From Thermoplasmatales archaeon (GTDB taxonomy: Archaea; Thermoplasmatota; E2; DHVEG-1): a stretch of 24,227 nucleotides of DNA. The stretch is from assembly GCA_023128855.1 (NCBI GenBank), contig JAGMDE010000011.1:1-24227 (forward strand), read 5' to 3'. Shown piece by piece: positions 1 through 7,197 of the stretch (position 1 is its first letter; the number at the start of each line of letters is the position of its first letter). The notes beneath the pieces were generated by a model, which did not search any database, was not told where the DNA came from, and worked only from the letters and a program-made list of their open reading frames with translations. Made by a program: the position numbers and the translations under genes.

Positions 1-965
1 ACATGTCAAAAGATGCAGGAAAAAAAGAATTTCCGAAACCTAATCCTGAGGCATTAAAGAAACTTTTCAAAGGAATTCGCACAGTAGCTCCAGATTTAAA
101 AACACTTCATATTGATAATGCAAACCCTGGTGTTATAGCACGTTATCCAAAAGAATGTAAACTGATTGCAAAATCCATTATAAGATATCATACATCAGGA
201 GATGTTGCTGCATTCGGCGTTGAAAGTGTTGATCCAGTTGTTATAAAGAAAAATAATCTCAAAGCCTCTGCTGATGAAGTATTAAGCGCTATAAAACTCC
301 TTAACGAAGTTGGTTCAAAAAGAGGGGCTAACGGCATGCCTGAGTTACTCCCAGGTCTTAACTTTGTTTTTGGACTGGATGGTGAATCAAAAAATACATA
401 TGAACTAAACTATGAATTTCTTAAAAACATACTTGATCAAGATCTTCTTCTAAGGAGAATTAATCTTCGCCAGATTATTCCCATTCCTGGTACAAAGATG
501 TATGAAATAGGTAGTAAAATTGTTTCAAAAAACAAAGGATTGTTTCAAAGATTTAAAAGAAAAGTTAGGGAAAACATTGAACAACCTATGCTTATGAAAC
601 TTCTACCAGAGGGTACAACCTTAAAGGATGTTTATTCCGAAAAATATGATGGTAAACTTACATTTGGGAGACAAATAGGTAGTTACCCATTACTTATTGG
701 AATTCCAGGGGTCTATGCATTAAACAAGTTTTACAACGTGAAAGTAGTAGATTATGGTTACAGATCAATTACTGCGGTTCCATTTCCAATAGATATAAAC
801 AAGGTTTCAAAGGAAACCTTACAAGCAATTCCAGGGATAGGTCAAAAAAGGGCATTAAGGATTCTTGCTAATAGACCATTTAAAAATAAAAAGCAACTGA
901 TTGACTCCATGGATGATCCAGTAGTTGCAGATAAAATACTGGAATATGTATCTTTTAATCAGTGA
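1..965 (+). CDS. Radical SAM protein with C-terminal helix-hairpin-helix (COG1031-like), 5'-truncated by window edge
   Basis: The frame is open to the left edge, so the ATG at position 3 is probably internal; the N-terminal part with the Fe-S cluster CxxxCxxC motif is outside the window. The visible 320 residues carry late radical SAM barrel motifs (AAFGVESVDP, PGLNFVFGLDGES, IIPIPGT) and end in a helix-hairpin-helix region around residues 265-318 (LQAIPGIGQKRA). This combination matches the archaeal COG1031 family, usually well over 500 residues, whose reaction is not known to me. The helix-hairpin-helix suggests nucleic-acid binding, which is inference. The stop is followed immediately by the RNase III gene. 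Confidence 0.75.
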   Translation, partial: MSKDAGKKEFPKPNPEALKKLFKGIRTVAPDLKTLHIDNANPGVIARYPKECKLIAKSIIRYHTSGDVAAFGVESVDPVVIKKNNLKASADEVLSAIKLLNEVGSKRGANGMPELLPGLNFVFGLDGESKNTYELNYEFLKNILDQDLLLRRINLRQIIPIPGTKMYEIGSKIVSKNKGLFQRFKRKVRENIEQPMLMKLLPEGTTLKDVYSEKYDGKLTFGRQIGSYPLLIGIPGVYALNKFYNVKVVDYGYRSITAVPFPIDINKVSKETLQAIPGIGQKRALRILANRPFKNKKQLIDSMDDPVVADKILEYVSFNQ

Positions 966-969
966 GATA

Positions 970-975
970 TTTATA
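970..975 (+). promoter_or_regulatory. TATA box for the RNase III gene
   Basis: TTTATA is centred about 27 bases before the ATG at 1001, the usual archaeal distance to a transcription start. This would give a leaderless mRNA starting at the ATG and favours 1001 over the upstream GTG at 962. Confidence 0.45.
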
Positions 976-1000
976 CGGTTTTTCTATATGGATGTGCTAT

Positions 1001-1462
1001 ATGGGTAAAGTAAGTTTTAAATCACTTGAAAAAAAAATCAACTATTCATTCAAGAATGAGGAACTGCTAAAAAGTGCATTAACGCATAAAACATATGCAT
1101 TTGAAGCAGATATTCCCTTAGAGTTTAATGAGCGTTTAGAATTTTTAGGTGACAGCATACTTGGTTTTGTCGTTGCAGAACAGCTTTATAGAGGTAATAG
1201 GTATTTTTCAGAAGGTGAACTTACTCGTAGACGAGCAACTCTTGTAAAAAACAGTTTTTTAGCGAAAAGAGCAAGAGAATTAGACCTTGGTAGATACCTA
1301 TTGTTTGGTAGAGGTGAAAAGAAACAAAATGGTGAGAGAAATCCCACGAATCTAGCAAATGCACTGGAGGCTTTAATTGGTGCGGTTTATTTAGATTCTG
1401 ATTTGGAAACTGTTAAAAAATTTATCTTTGATAATGTGTTTGAAACGGTATCTGAATTCTAA
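1001..1462 (+). CDS. rnc: Ribonuclease III, catalytic domain only
   Basis: Cleaves double-stranded RNA, for example in rRNA precursors. The 153-residue protein has the family signature NERLEFLGDS at residues 43-52 (acidic residues E44, E47, D51), the EGELTRRRATLV segment (E71) and LANALEALIGAVYLD near 118-132 (E123). The frame extends upstream to a GTG at 962, overlapping the previous stop, but the ATG at 1001 gives the usual family N-terminus and fits the TATA box at 970. Typical RNase III is about 220-230 residues with a dsRNA-binding domain; here the protein stops just after the catalytic domain. At the position of E. coli D114 there is N120, a substitution I believe occurs in other homologues. 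Bacterial-type RNase III is uncommon in archaea. Confidence 0.88.
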   Translation: MGKVSFKSLEKKINYSFKNEELLKSALTHKTYAFEADIPLEFNERLEFLGDSILGFVVAEQLYRGNRYFSEGELTRRRATLVKNSFLAKRARELDLGRYLLFGRGEKKQNGERNPTNLANALEALIGAVYLDSDLETVKKFIFDNVFETVSEF

Positions 1463-1508
1463 AAAAAAATCCTTTTTTAAGGCAAAAAACGAGAAAATAT
1501 GGGAAACG

Positions 1509-1554
1509 TTTAAATATCAAGTAACTATATAATTAACAGTAGTTAATAAGGGGG
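1509..1554 (+). promoter_or_regulatory. Promoter and ribosome-binding leader of the C25 peptidase gene
   Basis: A TATA box (TTTAAATA, 1509-1516) is followed by a G-tract (GGGGG, 1550-1554) six bases before the ATG at 1561. The predicted start of transcription, near 1539, would give a leader of about 20 bases. Confidence 0.5.
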
Positions 1555-1560
1555 TAATGA

Positions 1561-3741
1561 ATGAGAAAAATGTTACCACTATTAGTGGTAGGAATTTTAG
1601 TCCTAGGTGGACTTGGAGCTGTTTCTGGTACTGAAAGTGAGAAGAAAGAAATAACATCTGAAAAAATAGTTTTTTCACAACCAATTGTTGATGTAAAAGG
1701 TGAATTTGTAACAATAGCTATAGATGAAACAAATTCGTTTATTATGGAGCAAGGCAAACCTATGCTTCCATGTTATACACAAAAGTTTACATTTCCATTT
1801 GGCACACAAATTGAAGGGGTAACTTGTACACCCTCAAGTTTTGTAACTCAAACTGTTTCTAAAGATGTAGAACCAACGCCTCTTGCAGCAATTGTTGGAA
1901 CAACTATTTCAACATCAAGTATACAAAGATTAAATTATGGAACTGAACTTTATCCATCAGCTTGGTTTGAATATGATGTTGCAACTGGACTCTATAAAGG
2001 GGATTTAAGTACAATTGTTACTGTACAAGTTAATCCAGTTAAGTATCATCCAGTTGAAAAAACAATTGAGATGGCTAAAGAAGTTGACATAAAAATTGCT
2101 TATGAACCACCAAATAATCCAAGACAGACTAGAGCAGATCACGAGTTACTAATAATATGTGCAGATGAATATAGTGATGAGCTTGCGACCTTTGTCACTC
2201 ACAAAGAAGGAAGAGGAATAACAACAAAGTTAGCAACATTGACTGAGGTTTATGCAAGTGTTTCTGGTGATGACGACCAAGAAGAAATTAAATTGTACAT
2301 AAAAGACTCAATGGAAACCTGGGGCACAACAAGTGTTCTTTTAGTAGGTTCCAATTCAAAACTTCCTACAAGAAAGGTATATTGTTATTTTGCAGCTGGA
2401 GACGATGATGAAATTTTCATAAGTGATCTCTATTATGCAGATATCTATTATGGAACAGGTGAATTTGCAAAATGGGACAGCAACGGAAATGGAAGACATG
2501 CAGAATATCGATGGCTGGGTAATACTGATACAGATATAGATTACCATGCAGATATTAGATTTGGTAGATGGGCGTGTACAAGTGGAGCGCAAGTAACAAC
2601 CTGTGTAAACAAGGTAAAATATTACGAAAATAATCCTGCATATCTAGAAGACTGGTTCTTTGATCTTGTTGTTGTCGGTGGTGATTCATTTATTGATGAA
2701 GAAAATGATCCAGATTATGTTAGAGAAGGAGAATTTGTAAACGAACATGTAATTGATATGATGACTGGATTTGTACCTAATAAGCAATGGGTATCAAATG
2801 GTAAATTAACACAACCTTTAATGGGAGTTACGAATCTTAATAATGCTATCAATGCTGGCTGTGGTTTCGTTGATTTTTCAGGGCATGGTAATCCAATAAC
2901 TTGGGCAACACATCCATGGAAAGATGGCAGTAAATGGGTTCCAACTCCAACTAAGGGATACTACAATACTAATGCCCAATCATTAGATAATGGAAATGAG
3001 CTCGCAATTATTACAATAGAGGCATGTTCAACTGCTAAATTCAACGATAACTCAAACTGTCTCAACTGGGCTTTTATTCAAAACTCTGGTGGTGGAGCAA
3101 TAGGCTCCTTTGGAGCAACTGCACTTGGCTGGGGTTATATTGGTGAGTATGTTATTCAAGGACTTATTGGAAAAATAGGTCTTGATACCTTCAGAGGTTA
3201 CAAGTTAGATGATGCAATTACACTTGGCGAAATGTGGGTCAATGCACTAGAACGAATGATTGAAACAAGTATGGACGGTGCTGAAAGAAAAACAGTTTTG
3301 GAATGGCAATGTTTCGGTGATCCAACTCTTCAGATAGCAGAACCATCAGCAGAACCAAATAAGCCATCAACACCTGATGGACCTTCTAGCAACTTACAAA
3401 CTGGTGTAACATATACATATACAACTTCTGCAACAGATCCAGATGGAGACGACGTAGAATATATGTTCTACTGGGGAGACGATACTTCAAGTGGATGGGT
3501 TGGACCATATAACAGTGGCCAAACCGGCTCAGCATCAAAGAAATGGAGTGAAACAGGAACTTACCTAATAACAGCAGTTGCAAAAGATGAACATGGAAAA
3601 GTAAGTGTTTGGTCAGATGAATTATCAGTTTCTGTGACAAAAGCAAGATCAAAGGATTTAACCTTTAATGCATTGATTCAAAAATTCTTTGATAACCACC
3701 CATACATATTTCCAATACTACGACAACTCTTAGGGTTTTAA
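1561..3741 (+). CDS. Secreted gingipain-like C25 cysteine peptidase with PKD domain
   Basis: A 726-residue extracellular endopeptidase. Residues 1-23 form a signal peptide (MRKMLPLLVVGILVLGGLGA). The peptidase C25 catalytic region spans roughly 190-595, with the catalytic His in FSGHG (H442) and the nucleophile in TIEACST (C489); FGDPTL near 585-590 closes the domain. Residues 601-692 form a PKD/Ig-like beta domain (DPDGDDVEYMFYWGD). The last 27 residues are a separate amphipathic tail ending PYIFPILRQLLGF. Residues 24-190 resemble the gingipain propeptide region in position, which is inference. It has its own promoter and ends in a hairpin terminator facing the convergent methylase gene. Substrate specificity (Arg, Lys or other) cannot be read from the sequence. 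Confidence 0.88.
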   Translation: MRKMLPLLVVGILVLGGLGAVSGTESEKKEITSEKIVFSQPIVDVKGEFVTIAIDETNSFIMEQGKPMLPCYTQKFTFPFGTQIEGVTCTPSSFVTQTVSKDVEPTPLAAIVGTTISTSSIQRLNYGTELYPSAWFEYDVATGLYKGDLSTIVTVQVNPVKYHPVEKTIEMAKEVDIKIAYEPPNNPRQTRADHELLIICADEYSDELATFVTHKEGRGITTKLATLTEVYASVSGDDDQEEIKLYIKDSMETWGTTSVLLVGSNSKLPTRKVYCYFAAGDDDEIFISDLYYADIYYGTGEFAKWDSNGNGRHAEYRWLGNTDTDIDYHADIRFGRWACTSGAQVTTCVNKVKYYENNPAYLEDWFFDLVVVGGDSFIDEENDPDYVREGEFVNEHVIDMMTGFVPNKQWVSNGKLTQPLMGVTNLNNAINAGCGFVDFSGHGNPITWATHPWKDGSKWVPTPTKGYYNTNAQSLDNGNELAIITIEACSTAKFNDNSNCLNWAFIQNSGGGAIGSFGATALGWGYIGEYVIQGLIGKIGLDTFRGYKLDDAITLGEMWVNALERMIETSMDGAERKTVLEWQCFGDPTLQIAEPSAEPNKPSTPDGPSSNLQTGVTYTYTTSATDPDGDDVEYMFYWGDDTSSGWVGPYNSGQTGSASKKWSETGTYLITAVAKDEHGKVSVWSDELSVSVTKARSKDLTFNALIQKFFDNHPYIFPILRQLLGF

Positions 3742-3760
3742 ACCCTCTCTCTTTTTTTTT
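3732..3760 (+). terminator. Hairpin plus T-tract terminator
   Basis: AGGGTTT-T-AAACCCT (3732-3746) is a perfect inverted repeat overlapping the TAA stop of the C25 gene, followed by a pyrimidine stretch with nine T (3752-3760). The fold would use a shortened stem such as AGGGT/ACCCT. Confidence 0.55.
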
Positions 3761-4373
3761 ATTTTTTTAATAAATATACCGATAAGGTTTCATCATTGTA
3801 TTTTTTATCTTGAATAACCTTTGCATCAAGATTACTTTTTTTTATTATTGAATCAATTTTCTTTTTATCAGATAGAGAACTAAAAACAAAATAAGCCTCT
3901 CCATTCTTTTTTAAAAACTTGGGAAGACCTTCAATATATCTTTTAGTTGCATCAAGACCAGATTTACCTCCATTTAATGCAACATCATACCATCCGCCAA
4001 CATGATCATCCTTTTTTGTTGTAAGATAAGGCGGATTGAAGATTATTACATCAAAGGTTTCACTGGACAAAAGAGGGGAAAAAAGATCACCCAGCCTTAT
4101 TTCAAAATTTCCATTTAATATGCTTTGATTCATCAAATAATTCTTTTTAACCAGCTCTACAGCAATTGGGTTTATATCTGTACAAATGACATTAGCACCG
4201 ATTCTAGCACATTCAAGAGCGATGATTCCACAACCGGTACCAATCTCAAGAACAGAATCATTTTTTTTGATATCAATTGCATCAAGTAAAAGATAGGTGT
4301 CCTCAGCAGGGTCGTATACCTCTGGATGGGTTTCAATTAATAGGCTCTTATAATGAAATGAATTTTTGTTCAC
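3759..4373 (-). CDS. HemK/Mtq2-like release-factor glutamine methyltransferase
   Basis: SAM-dependent N5-glutamine methyltransferase of the archaeal HemK-related group (Mtq2/HEMK2 type), which in characterised members methylates the GGQ glutamine of release factor aRF1 with the partner Trm112. The 204-residue protein has the family's N-terminal HPEVYDPAEDTYLL (16-29), SAM motif I VLEIGTGCGI (41-50) and the catalytic NPPY (113-116). No Trm112 gene is in the window. Its ATG lies 26-32 bases from a TATA-like element, so it is probably leaderless and divergent from the small membrane protein at 4438. It is convergent with the C25 gene, 17 bases apart. Confidence 0.85.
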   Translation of the reverse strand: MNKNSFHYKSLLIETHPEVYDPAEDTYLLLDAIDIKKNDSVLEIGTGCGIIALECARIGANVICTDINPIAVELVKKNYLMNQSILNGNFEIRLGDLFSPLLSSETFDVIIFNPPYLTTKKDDHVGGWYDVALNGGKSGLDATKRYIEGLPKFLKKNGEAYFVFSSLSDKKKIDSIIKKSNLDAKVIQDKKYNDETLSVYLLKK

Positions 4374-4395
4374 AATAACAAGTGAAAAACTACTT

Positions 4396-4415
4396 CTTTT
4401 AAAAAGTTTTATAAA
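4396..4415. promoter_or_regulatory. Divergent promoter with two back-to-back TATA boxes
   Basis: On the plus strand TTTTATAAA (4407-4415) is centred 27 bases before the ATG at 4438. On the minus strand TTTTTAAAA (about 4396-4405) is centred about 27 bases before the methylase ATG at 4373. Both genes would be leaderless. Confidence 0.5.
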
Positions 4416-4437
4416 GACAAAACCACTGACTAAAAAT

Positions 4438-4719
4438 ATGCAGGAGAGAATGAAAGCGCAAATAACAGTTGGTTTATTAGCATACTTTGCTAGTGTTTGG
4501 ATTTTATATGAGCAAGCAAAAAGCTATCCAATTTTACTAGATGCTATTATACTAATAATTGTGTTGTTAGTTGTAATGTTAGTGCTTTCATACGTAATAA
4601 TTGCGATACTGGAGTGGGTTAATATCTTTGAGCTGAAAACGAACGCAATACTAACTTTGGTTGTACTTGTTGCGTTTATGATTAATTTAACAATATTCCT
4701 TTTATGTAATTCAGGATAA
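4438..4719 (+). CDS. Small integral membrane protein, three predicted TM helices
   Basis: I do not recognise the family. From the ATG at 4438 the protein is 93 residues, almost entirely hydrophobic: one helix near residues 8-24 (ITVGLLAYFASVWILY), a long one near 31-60 (ILLDAIILIIVLLVVMLVLS) and a third near 68-90. The frame opens at 4366 but the upstream part would overlap the divergent methylase start and lacks hydrophobic or family character, and the TATA box at 4407 points to 4438. An internal ATG at 4450 with GGAG just before it is an alternative start. It is convergent with, and four bases from, the winged-helix/PAS gene. Confidence 0.65.
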   Translation: MQERMKAQITVGLLAYFASVWILYEQAKSYPILLDAIILIIVLLVVMLVLSYVIIAILEWVNIFELKTNAILTLVVLVAFMINLTIFLLCNSG

Positions 4720-4723
4720 CAAT

Positions 4724-5341
4724 CTATTTTTTATCTATCTTATTTAGAAGACTTCTAAAGTTTTGTTCACTTTCACGAAGTGCATTTTCAGCTATTTTAT
4801 TTTGAGTATTATTTTTTATTACAATGGTTCCGCCACGTCGCCCATCTTCAAATGTTGTTGGGACAACATTTACTTTAAAAAAATAATGTTCTCGGCCCAT
4901 TTGAAAATCTATATCTTGAGTGAGCTTCTTTCCGTCAAGTGCTTCTTGGATTCCAACCAGCAACTCAGAATGACCCTTAAAAACCTTTGAAATTGCATGA
5001 TTAATTAATTGGCCTATCAGTTCTTCTCGAGTTATATTAACAAAATTTAGAAATGAATCATTAGCCATGGTTATCTTCAGCTTTGAGTCAAAAACTAAGA
5101 TATAATCTGACGTATAATTGAGCATATCAAATATTGGAATCCTACGGGATGGAAAAAAAACCTTTGCAGGTCCAAAAGTAATCATTTCTACATGACCGGA
5201 TATTCGCATAATATCTAGGTATTTAGCAACTGAGTTACGATTAATTTTAATTTTTCTAGATATATCAGTGACCGTCATCCCCTTTGAATTCTCCTGTAGG
5301 ACCATCTTAATCATCGCTATTTCTTGTTGGTAGTCATCCAT
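4724..5341 (-). CDS. Winged-helix transcription regulator with PAS sensor domain
   Basis: A 205-residue predicted DNA-binding regulator. Residues 5-60 form a winged helix (GMTVTDISRKIKINRNSVAKYLDIMRIS has the recognition-helix pattern); residues 70-180 form a PAS domain (DYILVFDSKLKITMANDSFLNFVNITREELIGQ, then REHYFFKVNVVP). It then ends ENALRESEQNFRSLLNKIDKK, the linker that normally leads into a further PAS or kinase domain, but stops there. This suggests a shortened descendant of a longer sensor protein; the PAS ligand is unknown. The gene is divergent from the region at 5415-5833, where palindromic and repeated elements could be its own operators. A minus-strand TATA box at 5362-5374 would give a near-leaderless mRNA. 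Confidence 0.8.
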   Translation of the reverse strand: MDDYQQEIAMIKMVLQENSKGMTVTDISRKIKINRNSVAKYLDIMRISGHVEMITFGPAKVFFPSRRIPIFDMLNYTSDYILVFDSKLKITMANDSFLNFVNITREELIGQLINHAISKVFKGHSELLVGIQEALDGKKLTQDIDFQMGREHYFFKVNVVPTTFEDGRRGGTIVIKNNTQNKIAENALRESEQNFRSLLNKIDKK

Positions 5342-5358
5342 TAATTGAGTATGTCTTG

Positions 5359-5374
5359 AAGGCTATTTATGCAT
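5359..5374 (-). promoter_or_regulatory. TATA box of the winged-helix/PAS gene, related to a downstream palindrome
   Basis: On the minus strand ATAAATA sits about 27 bases before the ATG at 5341. In plus orientation the element reads AAGGCTATTTATGCAT, nearly the same as AAGGCATTTATGCCAT at 5449-5464, so promoter and putative operator may coincide. Confidence 0.4.
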
Positions 5375-5395
5375 TTCTCTTTTGATTAGCATATT

Positions 5396-5468
5396 TGCCA
5401 TGCAATGAACAAAACATTTATATACTTAATATTGTATTTCAGTATTGCAAGGCATTTATGCCATGCAA
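5396..5468. promoter_or_regulatory. Operator-like repeats around a plus-strand TATA box
   Basis: TGCCATGCAA occurs as a direct repeat at 5396-5405 and 5459-5468. GGCAT-TT-ATGCC (5451-5462) is a perfect inverted repeat that overlaps the second copy. Between them lies TTTATATA (5417-5424), predicting a plus-strand transcript starting near 5447, at the palindrome. The arrangement looks like a regulator binding region shared with the divergent winged-helix/PAS gene. That assignment is inference. Confidence 0.45.
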
Positions 5469-5481
5469 ATGGTGAGGGGTA

Positions 5482-5694
5482 ATGAAAAGCTTCATCTACA
5501 GGTCAGTAACGGTTTTGTCTTCCGGAAAACTCTGGATAAAATTCACGACTAACCCAAACGTTGCTGAAAAACTTGGGGGAGTTTTAACGTGCCGATCAAG
5601 TTCCGTGCATCCCGTTCCGAACTTTTTCCAAAACTCATCGGCACTATATTTTTACAAACCCATCAAAAAACATCTCTCCATCCTTTCCTCCTAA
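5482..5694 (+). CDS. Doubtful 70-residue ORF in a structured region
   Basis: The ATG follows GGTGAGGGGT (5471-5480), a plausible ribosome-binding sequence, and a TATA box lies upstream at 5417. The predicted peptide is Ser-rich with no signal peptide, membrane helix or recognisable motif. Base composition is unlike the neighbouring genes: GC is about 45% over 5501-5640, then the ORF runs into a G-free stretch. Several inverted repeats lie within it, so a non-coding or leader-like RNA is an equal alternative. Confidence 0.25.
   Translation: MKSFIYRSVTVLSSGKLWIKFTTNPNVAEKLGGVLTCRSSSVHPVPNFFQNSSALYFYKPIKKHLSILSS
5512..5644 (+). ncRNA. Candidate structured RNA
   Basis: Perfect inverted repeats in order: GTTTT/AAAAC (5512-5516/5526-5530) enclosing the 8-base palindrome TTCCGGAA; CCCAA/TTGGG (5553-5557/5573-5577); GTGCCGAT/ATCGGCAC (5589-5596/5637-5644) enclosing AAGTTC/GAACTT (5598-5603/5619-5624). 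GAGTTTT (5579-5585) also matches AAAACTC (5630-5636), which crosses the 8-base stem and so implies a pseudoknot or two alternative folds. No known RNA family is recognised. The region overlaps the doubtful 70-residue ORF. Confidence 0.3.
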
Positions 5695-5758
5695 AAAATG
5701 ATTCCCCCCTCCCACACATCCCATCTCTCATTAAACACTAAAAAAGGAGGCATTTTTC
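5645..5758 (+). other. C-rich, nearly G-free tract between the structured region and the M28 gene
   Basis: From 5645 to 5745 the plus strand has a single G (5700) and several C-runs, including six C at 5704-5709. CCTCCT (5687-5692), identical to the anti-Shine-Dalgarno core, can pair with AGGAGG (5745-5750), after which the sequence is T-rich (ATTTTTCATTTTATT), as in an archaeal terminator. No gene is visible here. Confidence 0.4.
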
Positions 5759-5790
5759 ATTTTATTAGATCTTAAAGAAATATAGTTAGA

Positions 5791-5826
5791 CTTATAAAAT
5801 TAAGTTATATGCCATAAAACGGGGGG
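5791..5826 (+). promoter_or_regulatory. Promoter and G-tract leader of the M28 peptidase gene
   Basis: TATA box CTTATAAAAT (5791-5800) predicts a start of transcription near 5822, at GGGGGG (5821-5826), which ends seven bases before the ATG at 5834. The leader would be only about 12 bases. Confidence 0.5.
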
Positions 5827-5833
5827 AACGAAA

Positions 5834-7165
5834 ATGAAAAAAGATTATGTTAAAACATTTGCCCTAATCATAATAATTTTATTTTTAGGTAGTCCAGTAA
5901 TCTCGTCAATATCAAATATAACAATTCCAAATGAACAAAATGTTTCTATATCAGAAACAAAATCATTTACTCCAGATCCAAAAATTGAGGCAGCTATAGA
6001 ACTTGTGACAGAATCCTTATTAAGAGAATATCTAACAGTATTATGTGTAGAAATTGGTCCTCGGAAAACACAAACATATGGTGCTGAAGAAGCAGCAAAA
6101 TATATGTATAACGAATTTACAAAAATGGGCCTCCAAACAAGCTATCATTATTGGGAAGATTTTAATGAAAGAAAAAATCACAAATATTTTAAAGATAATA
6201 ATGTCGAAGCAACACTTAAAGGAATAGATGCTTCATGTGAAGAAATTTTAGTTATTAATGCACATTATGATACTGTAGAGGTATCACCTGGAGCAGTTGA
6301 TGATGGTTCTGGAACAGTTGCAGTAATGGCTGCTGGATATGCATTAAGTCAATTTGAATTCAATCGTACCATAAAATTTGTAGCATTTTCTGGAGAAGAA
6401 ATGGGATTAATAGGTAGTAGAAATTATGTAAGAGATCTTTATAAAAATGATACAGAAATTCTTGTTGAATTCAATGCAGATATGGTAGGATATGCTAATA
6501 CTGCTGAAGAGGGGAGAACTGCTTATGTCTCTCCATCAAAAGATGCACATTGGATAGTTGACGAAATAGAAAAAGTAAACGAGGTTTATGGAATTGATTT
6601 CGATATAAAACAAGCTTGGAATCTTTCAGCAAAAGGAATAAGAAGTGGCAGTGATTTTTGGGATTTTGTTTTACATGGATATGAAGCTGTGGCATTCTGG
6701 CAATCAGGACGTGGTGGAGGTTTTGGTCATACTCCAGATGATACCATTGATAAAATTAATTTTAGTTATTTAGTCAATATGACAAAACTAATGGTTGCTT
6801 CATTGGCCCATATAGCAGATATAGAAGTTTATTATCCACAAGTAAAAATTGGAGCTCCAAAGCGTGGAAGATTTTACATTGAAGATAGAACCTTAAAAGA
6901 ATTCAAACATGAGCAAACAATCGTAATTAATGATGTTCTAATCTGTGCAGAAGTAAAAGCAGGTGACTCACCAATAGAAAAAGTTGAGTTTTACTATGAT
7001 GGTAAATTGATGAATACTGATGAAGATCAGCCTTATCAATGGAGATTAAACAAGATTTCATTATTTAGAAAACATATAGTTGAAGTAATATTATATGATG
7101 AAGAGGGGAGAACAGCTAGTGACGAAGTAACTTTCCGTTATATTAATTGGAATAAAAGAAAATAA
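5834..7165 (+). CDS. Secreted M28-family zinc aminopeptidase
   Basis: A 443-residue exopeptidase predicted to trim peptides outside the cell. Residues 1-26 form a signal peptide. The M28 domain covers about 50-330 with all zinc and catalytic residues visible: H144 (NAHYDT), D156 (GAVDDGSG), catalytic E188 and ligand E189 (SGEEMG), D216 (NADMVGY) and H299 (FGHTPDD). Residues 335-440 form an Ig-like domain of the type fused to many archaeal surface proteins (EKVEFYYDGKLMNTDEDQPYQW). There is no C-terminal membrane anchor, so it may be released or bound non-covalently. It complements the C25 endopeptidase upstream. Family assignment is firm, substrate unknown. Confidence 0.9.
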   Translation: MKKDYVKTFALIIIILFLGSPVISSISNITIPNEQNVSISETKSFTPDPKIEAAIELVTESLLREYLTVLCVEIGPRKTQTYGAEEAAKYMYNEFTKMGLQTSYHYWEDFNERKNHKYFKDNNVEATLKGIDASCEEILVINAHYDTVEVSPGAVDDGSGTVAVMAAGYALSQFEFNRTIKFVAFSGEEMGLIGSRNYVRDLYKNDTEILVEFNADMVGYANTAEEGRTAYVSPSKDAHWIVDEIEKVNEVYGIDFDIKQAWNLSAKGIRSGSDFWDFVLHGYEAVAFWQSGRGGGFGHTPDDTIDKINFSYLVNMTKLMVASLAHIADIEVYYPQVKIGAPKRGRFYIEDRTLKEFKHEQTIVINDVLICAEVKAGDSPIEKVEFYYDGKLMNTDEDQPYQWRLNKISLFRKHIVEVILYDEEGRTASDEVTFRYINWNKRK

Positions 7166-7197
7166 CATCAGTGATTTAATAATCAAGAAAAAAAGTT

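Noticed and set aside
962..1000. GTG at 962 as the RNase III start, overlapping the upstream stop
   Set aside because: The extra residues do not fit the family N-terminus, and the TATA box at 970-975 would lie inside the coding region; the ATG at 1001 is better.
2356..2592. Minus-strand open frames inside the C25 gene and similar open frames opposite other genes
   Set aside because: They lie wholly within well-supported genes on the other strand, with low-complexity translations and no ribosome-binding sites.
4366..4437. ATG at 4366 as start of the small membrane protein
   Set aside because: It would overlap the divergent methylase start and put the TATA box inside the gene; 4438 fits the promoter spacing.
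5500..5645. Faint resemblance of the structured region to rRNA pieces (for example GTCAGTAAC and CCGGAAAACTCTGGATAA)
   Set aside because: The similarity is short and the spacing differs from 16S rRNA, and the rest does not match any rRNA segment I know. I cannot support an rRNA fragment.
5701..5722. Possible G-quadruplex on the minus strand opposite the C-runs
   Set aside because: Only one run of six and two runs of three G are present within reach, so a stable three-layer quadruplex is not supported.
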